Assembly: GCA_910589335.1 (NCBI GenBank)
Contig: CAJUTW010000058.1
Span: forward strand, 1 to 5,320
Source: an uncultured Bacilli bacterium
GTDB lineage: Bacteria > Bacillota_I > Bacilli_A > RF39 > UBA660
Direction of reading: 5' to 3'
DNA: 5,320 nucleotides
Both the position numbers and the translations under genes were made by a program. The notes beneath the pieces are model-generated. The model searched no databases, was not told where the DNA came from, and saw only the letters and a program-made list of their open reading frames with translations. Positions 1-5,261 of the stretch are shown one piece after another (position 1 is the stretch's first letter; every line of letters starts with the position of its first letter).

Positions 1-41
1 CTAAATTATACTATATATGGCAAAAATTTGCTATACTCCCA

Positions 42-70
42 TTGAAATTTAATAAAGATTCATATATAAT
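42..70 (+). promoter_or_regulatory. Probable sigma-A promoter for the leader RNA
   Basis: TTGAAA at 42-47 and a consensus TATAAT at 65-70 are separated by 17 bases, which is the ideal spacing. Transcription would start near 77 and run into the hairpin-rich stretch 84-152. Nothing else so close to consensus is seen in the first 440 bases. In DNA this A+T-rich, -10-like sequences are common, so the matching -35 and the downstream RNA structure carry most of the weight. Confidence 0.55.
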
Positions 71-76
71 GTTTTT

Positions 77-155
77 AGAAAGAGAACAAAGTTCGTAACT
101 TGTATGTGATTCGCTCCATTGAGAGAATTACTCACACCCTCGTGTGAGTTTTATA
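77..155 (+). ncRNA. Putative structured leader RNA or small RNA
   Basis: The segment after the promoter has a higher G+C content than its surroundings and is dense in inverted repeats. GAAC-AAA-GTTC (84-94) overlaps an alternative hairpin AAGTT-CGT-AACTT (89-101), so these two exclude each other. A longer stem follows: 106-116 pairs with 121-131 around a CATT loop, with one mismatch and one G-U pair. Directly after it comes the 8-bp stem 130-149. The last two stems share bases 130-131. This could be a free small RNA of about 75 nt or an attenuator in front of the ORF at 222. No known riboswitch, T-box or other RNA family was recognised, and the folding was done by eye. Confidence 0.35.
130..152 (+). 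terminator. Terminator-like hairpin (attenuator candidate)
   Basis: ACTCACAC (130-137) pairs perfectly with GTGTGAGT (142-149) around a CCTC loop and is followed at once by a short T run (149-152). The stem is far more G+C-rich than the local average, as expected of an intrinsic terminator, although the U tract is short. Lying between a promoter at 42-70 and a strong ribosome binding site at 207-213, it could end a small RNA or control read-through into the downstream ORF. Confidence 0.5.
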
Positions 156-221
156 TTGCAAATTTATCCTATATCACTCGTTGATAATGGATTTTTTCAT
201 GTTTGAAAGGAGGATTTACAA

Positions 222-335
222 ATGAAAATAACCATAGAACCTTTAGAATTTCCTATTATTGTTAAAGAAAAACTTATGAAGATACCTAGAATATCAAAGC
301 TACATATCACCTTTATAACATATTTTTTATATTAA
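222..335 (+). CDS. 37-aa ORF with strong RBS, possible gene remnant
   Basis: ATG at 222 follows AAAGGAGG (206-213) at a spacing of 8 bases, one of the best ribosome binding sites in the window. The product begins MKITIEPLEFPIIVKEKL and ends in a hydrophobic tail, ITFITYFLY, before TAA at 333. The first 26 or so residues look protein-like. The tail reads like translated A+T-rich spacer, which suggests that the 5' end of a longer gene was joined to unrelated DNA by deletion or insertion. A genuine small peptide is the alternative. No family was recognised. An 8-codon ORF starting at 199 overlaps its start through ATGA, probably by chance. Confidence 0.35.
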   Translation: MKITIEPLEFPIIVKEKLMKIPRISKLHITFITYFLY

Positions 336-445
336 TAAAAATTTTTTTCTTTTTATATTATATCAAAAGAAAAAAAGTAAAATCTCACAGAGATTTATTT
401 CTATCAATAATTATGGTAAAGTATAATAAATAAAGGAGAAATTAT
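336..445. other. Spacer with A/T inverted repeats before the phosphatase gene
   Basis: This spacer separates the short ORF from the phosphatase gene. A 12-base run (TTTTTTTCTTTT, 342-353) is perfectly complementary to AAAAGAAAAAAA (365-376). AAATCTC-ACA-GAGATTT (380-396) forms a 7-bp hairpin followed by the T-rich ATTTCTAT, which may be a weak terminator. AAGGAGA at 433-439, 6 bases before ATG 446, is the ribosome binding site of the next gene. No convincing promoter is seen: the TATAAT at 422-427 would place the RNA start inside this ribosome binding site. Confidence 0.4.
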
Positions 446-1582
446 ATGGAGATTATATTTGTAAGACATGGAAAAACATCTTGGAATAAAGAAAAGAAAA
501 TGCAAGGAAATGTAGATATTCCTCTTAGTGAAGAAGGAATAATTCATGCTGAGAAAATGGCAGATAAATTAGAAAATAAAAAAATTGATATAGCATTTTG
601 TTCACCATTAGTAAGAGCAAAACAGACTTTAGAAATAATAAATAACACTAGAGAAGAAAAAATACCAGTTCTTTATGAAGAAGCCTTAATCGAAAGAAAT
701 TATGCCTTATTTGAAGGTCGTAATAAAAATACATTTAACTATGATATAGTTTGGGATTATAGTAATCCTCTAAATGTAGAAAGCTTTTTTGAATTTGCAT
801 GGCCAATTATTAACTTTATTTTCAAAAAATTATTAAGAGCTTATAAAGATAAGACTGTCTTAATTGTATCTCATGGAGGGGTAGCAAAAATATTTGAAAT
901 GCTATTAAGTAAAAATTCTTTATATCCAGAAGAAGTTGCAACTTATCTTCCTGATAATAGTGAAATAATTACTTATAAAAATAAATTTGAAAACGATTTT
1001 TTATATAATGTTAATGATAATGAAAAAGTTTTTAATGAGAAAGATTTACTTTTCCAAATTATAACTCCTAATATTGTCTCACAATATTTTTCTTCTCTAA
1101 ATATTGAAGATTTAATTGATAGTAATAAAATTTCTAAAATACCAAAAGTACGTTATAGAGCAAGTATTATCTTTGCTCGTGAAGATGAAAAATATGCTAT
1201 TGAAACATATAAAAATACTAATGAAATAAAACTACCAGCTAGATCTATCGAACCATCTAGAAATATTTTGCATCAAGTAAGAGAAATTTTTTTGCAAATG
1301 ACAGGCTACCTGGGTAATGTTTCAGATTTTTATCATATTGGTGAAACTGTAGAAATTAGGCCAAGTGATCCTATTGCCGAAATTGTGTTTACAGAAGTAT
1401 ATTTTTTATCAAAAGCAACATTAGTAGCTGAGCCTTTACCAGAAGCAAAAGATGAAGCAGAAGGATTTAAAATAGAGTATCATTCTTTAGAAAATATCCT
1501 AAACTTGATGAAAAAAAGTTTACAAGAAGCAAAATCTTTAAAAAATGAATTTTATAGACCTTTAATTACAAAAAATCAATAG
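446..1582 (+). CDS. Histidine phosphatase fused to a degenerate Nudix-like domain
   Basis: This 378-aa protein has two domains. Residues 1 to about 185 are a histidine phosphatase (phosphoglycerate-mutase-like) domain. RHG with nucleophile His8 lies at 7-9, SPLVRAKQT with the second Arg57 at 53-61, the acidic Glu83 in LIERNYALFEG at 81-91, and SHGG with His143 at 142-145. All four catalytic positions are present, so phosphomonoesterase activity is expected; the substrate is unknown. Residues about 234-356 resemble a Nudix fold. The stretch 265-288 aligns without gaps to the Nudix box region (IEP at 268-270, TGY at 286-288), but the conserved catalytic Glu and Arg positions hold R272, E280, I281, Q284 and M285, so hydrolase activity is unlikely. 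No signal peptide or membrane span is seen, so it is probably cytosolic. The start is fixed by AAGGAGA 6 bases upstream. It is probably monocistronic. Confidence 0.88.
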   Translation: MEIIFVRHGKTSWNKEKKMQGNVDIPLSEEGIIHAEKMADKLENKKIDIAFCSPLVRAKQTLEIINNTREEKIPVLYEEALIERNYALFEGRNKNTFNYDIVWDYSNPLNVESFFEFAWPIINFIFKKLLRAYKDKTVLIVSHGGVAKIFEMLLSKNSLYPEEVATYLPDNSEIITYKNKFENDFLYNVNDNEKVFNEKDLLFQIITPNIVSQYFSSLNIEDLIDSNKISKIPKVRYRASIIFAREDEKYAIETYKNTNEIKLPARSIEPSRNILHQVREIFLQMTGYLGNVSDFYHIGETVEIRPSDPIAEIVFTEVYFLSKATLVAEPLPEAKDEAEGFKIEYHSLENILNLMKKSLQEAKSLKNEFYRPLITKNQ

Positions 1583-1614
1583 CTATACGTGATAAATTAA
1601 TCTTAGATTATTGG

Positions 1615-1646
1615 AAAAGAAAACTATGAAAATTTCATAGCTTTTA
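1615..1646. terminator. Bidirectional terminator between convergent genes
   Basis: CTATGAAA (1624-1631) is complementary to TTTCATAG (1633-1640). The stem is flanked by an A-rich tract (1615-1623) on the left and a T run (1642-1645) on the right, so it can end transcripts from either side. It lies between the stop of the phosphatase gene at 1582 and the stop of the opposing PH-domain gene at 1672, where such an element is expected. A 13-base imperfect palindrome at 1598-1610 (TAATCT-T-AGATTA) lies just before it. Confidence 0.6.
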
Positions 1647-1671
1647 TATTGAAAAATAATATCATTCTTAC

Positions 1672-2109
1672 TTACAGTTTAATATTATTATTTATAAGAT
1701 TTTTAATATCTTCTGCAATAGGCTCTTGATTATTAATAATCTTATCTATACAAATATATAGAATTCTTAGTCTTAATTTGTCTTCTCCTTTCATGTTAAT
1801 AAATTTTAAAATTACAGGATAACCTGAATCCATAAGTAAATCCAACTCAGCACTATCTTCATTAAAAATAATTGATTGATTTGAAATTGATTTATAAGGA
1901 ATTGTAAATATTTGTTTAGACGTACCTTTATTATCAAATAATACAATTTTTTTATCAGTAAATACTCCATAATCTCTAGAAGTTTTATATGTTGTTAAGA
2001 TTTGTTCCTTTTTAATATATTGTCTTACATAAGCAGGTAAATCTTTTTTATCAACCACACTTGAAAAATTAAAATTTTTTGTAATTTTTTTAAACTTAGT
2101 ATAACTCAT
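1672..2109 (-). CDS. Bacterial PH-domain protein (bPH_1-like)
   Basis: This 145-aa protein matches the bacterial pleckstrin-homology family. A helical lead-in with AYVRQYIKKEQIL (26-38) is followed by the core strands RDYGVFTDKKIVLFD (45-59), with the typical FTDKKI turn. IPYKSIS (70-76) and an acidic-hydrophobic strand ELDLLMDSG (88-96) come next, then the C-terminal helix ILYICIDKII (116-125). Single-domain members of this family are soluble and form oligomers; their ligand is generally unknown, so no role is assigned. An upstream in-frame GTG at 2118 is possible, but it lies inside the AGAGGTG ribosome binding site (2122-2116). ATG at 2109 sits 6 bases after that site and is preferred. The gene is transcribed alone, divergent from 2259, and ends in the shared terminator at 1615-1646. 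The family call is by recognition of the pattern. Confidence 0.8.
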   Translation of the reverse strand: MSYTKFKKITKNFNFSSVVDKKDLPAYVRQYIKKEQILTTYKTSRDYGVFTDKKIVLFDNKGTSKQIFTIPYKSISNQSIIFNEDSAELDLLMDSGYPVILKFINMKGEDKLRLRILYICIDKIINNQEPIAEDIKNLINNNIKL

Positions 2110-2150
2110 AATCCACACCTCTTTTTTATTATAACTAATTTTTAATAAAT

Positions 2151-2190
2151 TTTGTATACATTTTTATTTGTATATTAGTTTACACTATAC
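2151..2190. repeat. Iterated GTATA repeats, possible operator
   Basis: In the 149-bp divergent region, TTTGTATA occurs twice in direct orientation (2151-2158 and 2167-2174). The first copy overlaps the palindrome TGTATACA (2153-2160). The second copy's GTATA (2170-2174) forms an inverted repeat with TATAC (2186-2190), separated by 11 bases. The cluster abuts the -35 box at 2191 and lies upstream of the minus-strand PH gene, so a dimeric regulator could act on both. The short A+T-rich units make chance occurrence a real possibility. Confidence 0.3.
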
Positions 2191-2219
2191 TTGTTTTTTT
2201 TATTAAATTTAATTATAAT
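2191..2219 (+). promoter_or_regulatory. Probable promoter of the 247-aa protein gene
   Basis: TTGTTT at 2191-2196 and a consensus TATAAT at 2214-2219 are separated by 17 bases. The predicted RNA start is near 2226, giving a leader of about 33 bases that contains the AGAGGA ribosome binding site at 2244-2249. Position and spacing fit the gene starting at 2259. Confidence 0.6.
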
Positions 2220-2258
2220 CAAACTATAAATAATACAAAATAGAGAGGAATTAATAAT

Positions 2259-3002
2259 ATGGCTTTTATTGAAATAAAAAATAGAAAAGAATTTGCTCTT
2301 AGATTTATAAAAGATGCAATTGTAGATAAAAAAGTAACACATGAAGATATGGAAGAATTACAAAATGCAGAAATAAAAAGAAAAAAAGATTGGGAAGATT
2401 GGAATGATTTTCAAATTAAATATCGCAATGAATCAGCAAGAATGGGCTTAGAAGAACTTGGTAAAAGTTTTGAAGTAGTAAATCAAAATCACATAATAAA
2501 TAATAAAGTAGATGAATTAGATATAAAAATTATGAAAGCAAGTTTTGAAAGAAGAAGTAAATATACAAAAAGACTTAGCTATATTCTTCATTTAGTATCT
2601 GATAATAGTTATGTTGAAATTGATGGCAAAAAATATAGTATGCCACAAATTTATAGAATTTTAGTTAATAATTTAAAAAAAGATACTGAAAAAGAGTTAG
2701 AACACCAATTATCAATTGCTGCTGAAAAATTAAAACTAAATGAATTACCTTTAAGAAAAGATAATAAATATTTTTTAACACCTTATAAAAAAGAAAAATT
2801 ATTAAAAGAAATTGCAGAATATGAACGAATGTTACAACAATTTCAAAGAGGTGGATTCCAAGAACGTGAAGGAATCCCAGATATCTTAGGTATATGTAGT
2901 GAAGATCCAATAAGTACTTATAAATCTATATTCGATACTAATCCTATAGTTTTAGAGAGTACAGAAACTTATAGTGACCAACAAGATAATAAAAAAATAT
3001 AA
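2259..3002 (+). CDS. Charged helical protein of unknown function
   Basis: This 247-aa protein does not match a family that I recognise. It is rich in Lys, Glu and Asn, has a single Cys (213), and shows no signal peptide or membrane span, so it is probably cytosolic. Residues 20-60 are a charged helical segment with WEDW at 45-48. Residues 85-112 and 130-160 are also predicted helical by pattern, separated by a short strand-like turn (YVEIDGKKYSMP, 118-129). Residues 176-197 (KKEKLLKEIAEYERMLQQFQ) could form a short coiled coil. The C-terminal 40 residues after GIPDILGICSEDP (205-217) are polar and probably flexible. ATG at 2259 follows the AGAGGA site by 9 bases and has its own promoter. It is followed by two hairpins, so it is most likely a single-gene transcript. 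Codon use and composition are like those of its neighbours. No function is assigned. Confidence 0.75.
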   Translation: MAFIEIKNRKEFALRFIKDAIVDKKVTHEDMEELQNAEIKRKKDWEDWNDFQIKYRNESARMGLEELGKSFEVVNQNHIINNKVDELDIKIMKASFERRSKYTKRLSYILHLVSDNSYVEIDGKKYSMPQIYRILVNNLKKDTEKELEHQLSIAAEKLKLNELPLRKDNKYFLTPYKKEKLLKEIAEYERMLQQFQRGGFQEREGIPDILGICSEDPISTYKSIFDTNPIVLESTETYSDQQDNKKI

Positions 3003-3042
3003 AGATTTTAATTAAAAAAATTGACTTATAAAATTAAAATCT
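3003..3042 (+). repeat. 11-bp inverted repeat just after the stop codon
   Basis: AGATTTTAATT (3003-3013) begins directly after the TAA of the 247-aa gene and is perfectly complementary to AATTAAAATCT (3032-3042), with an 18-base loop. It has no T tract after it, so it is not a typical terminator. It might protect the 3' end of the mRNA, while the stronger hairpin at 3075-3117 ends transcription. Confidence 0.35.
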
Positions 3043-3074
3043 AAATAAATAATATAGTAGAAATTACACTAAAG

Positions 3075-3118
3075 AAAATAGAAGATAGCTACAAATAGTA
3101 GTGTTATCTTCTATTTTT
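3075..3118. terminator. Strong bidirectional terminator between convergent genes
   Basis: AAAATAGAAGATA (3075-3087) pairs perfectly over 13 bp with TATCTTCTATTTT (3105-3117). Inside it CTAC (3089-3092) pairs with GTAG (3098-3101) around an AAATA loop. T runs follow the stem in both directions. It can end the plus-strand 247-aa gene and the minus-strand gene cluster. The right arm includes the TAG stop (3111-3113) and the last coding base or two of the thioredoxin-like ORF. Confidence 0.75.
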
Positions 3119-3344
3119 CAATTATATTATTAAGTTTATCTATAAATTCTTCTATATTATCATTATTATAATAACCATCTATATGTCCTAATAAATTTTT
3201 ATTTTTAAATATTAAAAGAGTAGGTAAAGTATTAACATTATACAAAATAAAATCATTATTTACTTCTACTTTATAATATAATGTATCTTCTGGTAAATTA
3301 TTTGTTATTTTTTTAAAAGTTGTGTGATGAAATAATATTTCCAT
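3111..3344 (-). CDS. Thioredoxin-like fragment lacking the CxxC active site
   Basis: This 77-aa ORF matches the C-terminal half of a thioredoxin. A strand YYKVEVNN (23-30) is followed by YNVNTLPTLLIFKN (35-48) with the family's cis-proline at Pro41. Then come the last strand and turn, LLGHIDGYYN (51-60), and the final helix IEEFIDKL (64-71). Thioredoxins are about 105 residues long; here the first strands and the WCxxC active site are absent, so redox activity is not expected. Its ATG lies 32 nt inside the 3' end of the upstream oxidase-like gene, in another frame, with no clear ribosome binding site. The first dozen residues are therefore encoded by the neighbour's tail. The likely explanation is a 5' deletion that left a relic; a short redox-inactive thioredoxin fold is less likely. 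It is last in the minus-strand cluster. Confidence 0.55.
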   Translation of the reverse strand: MEILFHHTTFKKITNNLPEDTLYYKVEVNNDFILYNVNTLPTLLIFKNKNLLGHIDGYYNNDNIEEFIDKLNNIIEK

Positions 3345-3717
3345 CAGAGTCCGCTATTGTAACATAAGCATTCGCAATATATAATACTTGAAAATCAGGG
3401 TTATCTAGTGTATAACCTGCATCTTCGGCCCAATCGAATTCATTTATAATTGTTTTCTTTGCATCAATATTATTGCTATCATCTATTAGTAAACAATTTA
3501 TTCTAATCCAATTTTCTCCGTCATACGCAACAATGCAAACATTATTATTCATTTCTATTTGTTTTGAAATGTTTTTTTGCTTATTAGTTAGAACATAAAT
3601 TTTATTATCAAATAATACAGGATCACCAAAAGGTCTACAACTTGGTTTATTTCCATTTATAGTAGCAACATAATTAACTTGTGTTCTTTTCTTTAAAAAA
3701 TCAAAAGTTTCTTTCAT
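3313..3717 (-). CDS. Pyridoxamine 5'-phosphate oxidase-like (split-barrel flavin-fold) protein
   Basis: This 134-aa protein has the usual length and layout of the short pyridoxamine-phosphate-oxidase-related family: an N-terminal helix (KETFDFLKKR, 2-11), then strands VNYVATING (14-22), RPFGDPVLF (28-36) with the conserved RPFG motif, and KIYVLTNKQKN (39-49). After these come a helix, the strands NVCIVAYDGENWIRINCLLI (59-78), and the closing strand VLYIANAYVTIAD (111-123). Members form small beta-barrel dimers that often bind FMN or F420-type flavins. True PdxH is much longer, so vitamin B6 synthesis should not be inferred. Its AAGGAGA ribosome binding site lies inside the end of the preceding gene, whose stop is 2 nt before this ATG, so the two are probably translationally coupled. 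Its 3' end overlaps the thioredoxin-like fragment. Confidence 0.82.
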   Translation of the reverse strand: MKETFDFLKKRTQVNYVATINGNKPSCRPFGDPVLFDNKIYVLTNKQKNISKQIEMNNNVCIVAYDGENWIRINCLLIDDSNNIDAKKTIINEFDWAEDAGYTLDNPDFQVLYIANAYVTIADSDGNIISSHNF

Positions 3718-3719
3718 CT

Positions 3720-4088
3720 CTAATTCTCCTTAACATATCTCCATTGTTTAAAATAAGTGCATTTTTCATCTGAATTTAATGAAATCTGAAAAATACCATC
3801 TATTTTTTGAGTTTTATTATTTTGTAATAAAGTTCTAGTCATTTGCCAATGAACTATACAAAATTTCTCATCAAATAAAATTATATCATAATTATAATCA
3901 ATATTTTTTTGATTATCTTCAATAATATTCCATAAATTAGTAACATCAGTAAAATTACTACAAGGTTTATCAATTGGATTTTCATAATATTCTACATTCT
4001 TATCAAGTATTTCTAATGTACTTTTCCAATCTAAATTTTTCCAAGAATTCATAAAGCTTTTAATCCAATTATCATATTTTTCTCTCAT
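3720..4088 (-). CDS. NTF2/SnoaL-like small protein
   Basis: This 122-aa protein has the size and pattern of the NTF2-like (SnoaL-type) cone fold: an N-terminal helix with regularly placed aromatics (YDNWIKSFMNSWKNLD, 5-20), then a strand NVEYYENP (31-38). A helix follows (VTNLWNIIEDNQ, 49-60), and then long antiparallel strands: YNYDIILFD (65-73), FCIVHWQMTRT (76-86), QKIDGIFQISLN (94-105) and CTYFKQWRYVK (110-120). The fold forms a pocket used by many isomerases, hydrolases and ligand-binding proteins, so the activity cannot be deduced. Polar residues lining the strands (His80, Gln82, Asp97) are candidates for the pocket. ATG 4088 follows AAAGGAAG by a few bases. It is directly followed by the flavin-fold gene (2-nt gap), suggesting a joint role. 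Confidence 0.78.
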   Translation of the reverse strand: MREKYDNWIKSFMNSWKNLDWKSTLEILDKNVEYYENPIDKPCSNFTDVTNLWNIIEDNQKNIDYNYDIILFDEKFCIVHWQMTRTLLQNNKTQKIDGIFQISLNSDEKCTYFKQWRYVKEN

Positions 4089-4105
4089 ATTATCTTCCTT
4101 TCAAA

Positions 4106-4662
4106 CTATTTTTTGAATTTTATATATTCTTTTTTCTTTTTTATAATATTATTTTCTTCTAAAACATCAGATAGATATTGACCTTTTTTTATTATTATCT
4201 TTAAAGCATTTTCGCATTCTTCAAATAAATAAACTAAAGTTGAAAATTCTCTTTCACGTCTTTTAATAAATTCTTCACTGTTACCACGATTTTTTTCAAT
4301 CTCTCTACATATTCAGAAAAATTATTTCTTTCGGGACAAACAATTATTATTTTAATATTGTCCAGACTCTCTAAAAATTCTGCTTTATTATAAGCTAAAA
4401 AACATGTTTAATAAAAGGAGAAACAACTATTTTACCTTTTTTTTAATAAATCAATTGCTTCACTTAAAAAATTATCTGGATAAAGAGGATTTTCTTTTCT
4501 TAAATTAACTGAACCTTTTCTTTTTTCTAAAGGTAAGTGTCTAATAGATTCATCATAAATATATTTATAATCTTGAAAGTCAAAATCAACTATATTTTCA
4601 TAATTTTTCTCAAGATATGTTTTTCCAGTTCCCATATAAGCCATTATTAAAATTTTCTGCAT
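4106..4662 (-). pseudogene. P-loop nucleotide-kinase-like gene broken by three frameshifts
   Basis: ATG 4662 (ribosome binding site GGAG at 4671-4668) opens a frame with a Walker A motif, AYMGTGKT (residues 8-15), followed by VDFDFQDYKYIYDESIRHLP. The frame stops at 4432-4434. The protein pattern continues in other frames. GKIVVSPFIKHVF is read down to a TAG at 4395-4397, then LAYNKAEFLESLDNIKIIIVCPE continues in a third frame, and NRGNSEEFIKRRE follows in a fourth segment, ending at TAG 4106. Each switch falls in a homopolymer: T8 at 4437-4444 (one base too many), A6 at 4397-4402 (one short) and T7 at 4290-4296 (one short). With those corrected the product would be 185 aa, typical of small adenylate-kinase-like P-loop enzymes. 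The GTG at 4668 lies within the ribosome binding site and is not preferred. It may be a true pseudogene, or the indels may be sequencing errors. Confidence 0.72.
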
Positions 4663-4704
4663 ATTCACTCCCCAAAATATTACTTAAATTATTATATAAC
4701 AATA

Positions 4705-5181
4705 TTAAATTTTTTTCATCATCTGAATAGTTCTATCAAAATAACCTTCTTTTTTATAAAAAGAATATGCAACATTATTGCGAAAAACATCAAGTATAAT
4801 TCCAGAGCAATTTACAGTTTTAAAATAATTCTCCATATGATTTAATAACTTTTTGCCAATTCCTTTTCCTTGATAATTCTTACTAATAATAAAATCTAAA
4901 ATTCTTCCACATTTTTTAACTTTAAAATTTTCAGTATCTATAGTGTCATTGTTAATTACTCCAACAATAGCACCTATAATTTTTCTATTTTCTCTAACAA
5001 GAAAAATTTTACCTTCATATTTATTAACATTTTCTATAATTGTATTAAAATAATTCCTAATAAAATCTTTTCCAATTTTATTATATTCTTCTTTATCTAA
5101 CTTAACTATATATTTTTGTAGTTCCATAAGTAAATTTTTAAATTCTTTTTCATAAATATTATTATAATCTATTATTTCCAT
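4705..5181 (-). CDS. GNAT-family N-acetyltransferase
   Basis: This 158-aa protein has the complete GNAT fold and the usual length. The N-terminal helices are followed by KIFLVRENRKIIGAIVGVIN (58-77), then motif A: the strand GRILDFIISKNY (92-103) leads into Q104-GKGIG (105-109), the acetyl-CoA pyrophosphate loop, and the helix KKLLNHMENYF. Motif B includes the strand SGIILDVFRNN (126-136) and the typical AYSFYKKEGYF (138-148). It should transfer an acetyl group from acetyl-CoA to an amine; nothing in the sequence fixes the substrate, and small-molecule or protein N-acetylation are both possible. ATG 5181 follows AGGAGA (5193-5188) by 6 bases. It is the first gene of the minus-strand cluster, 42 nt ahead of the kinase-like relic, and appears intact. 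Confidence 0.88.
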   Translation of the reverse strand: MEIIDYNNIYEKEFKNLLMELQKYIVKLDKEEYNKIGKDFIRNYFNTIIENVNKYEGKIFLVRENRKIIGAIVGVINNDTIDTENFKVKKCGRILDFIISKNYQGKGIGKKLLNHMENYFKTVNCSGIILDVFRNNVAYSFYKKEGYFDRTIQMMKKI

Positions 5182-5216
5182 TTGATCTCTCCTAAACTAA
5201 ATATATAATACTATAA

Positions 5217-5246
5217 ATTAAAAATAGATAAAAGTTTTTTGTAAAT
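5217..5246 (-). promoter_or_regulatory. Possible promoter of the minus-strand gene cluster
   Basis: On the minus strand, TTTACA (5246-5241) and TTTAAT (5222-5217) are separated by 18 bases. The start would lie near 5210, about 30 bases before ATG 5181. No other candidate in 5182-5320 has both boxes, but both are imperfect and the DNA is very A+T-rich. Confidence 0.4.
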
Positions 5247-5261
5247 AATCTTTTTAAAATA

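Noticed and set aside
20..31. GCAAA-AA-TTTGC palindrome as a terminator of an upstream gene
   Set aside because: The loop would be only two bases and no T run follows; it is not distinguishable from chance in this composition.
342..376. 12-bp T/A inverted repeat as an intrinsic terminator
   Set aside because: The T-rich arm comes first on both strands and there is no G+C in the stem apart from one pair, so it lacks the usual stem followed by a U tract.
422..427. Consensus TATAAT directly before the phosphatase gene
   Set aside because: The RNA would start near 434, inside the AAGGAGA ribosome binding site, and there is no matching -35 box 17 bases upstream.
2128..2133. TATAAT on the minus strand as promoter of the PH-domain gene
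   Set aside because: Its start point would fall within the AGAGGTG ribosome binding site and there is no -35 box at the right distance.
2665..2910. 81-aa minus-strand reading frame inside the 247-aa gene
   Set aside because: It is antisense to a better-supported gene, has a hydrophobic low-complexity product typical of the complement of A-rich coding DNA, and lacks a ribosome binding site.
3021..3058. TTGACT with TATAGT as a promoter for a small RNA ending at 3118
   Set aside because: The spacing is 26 bases, far outside the working range, and no better -10 lies at 16-18 bases.
4432..4662. A complete 77-aa P-loop protein
   Set aside because: The same protein pattern continues beyond the stop in shifted frames for a further 330 bases, so the short frame is the front part of a longer broken gene.
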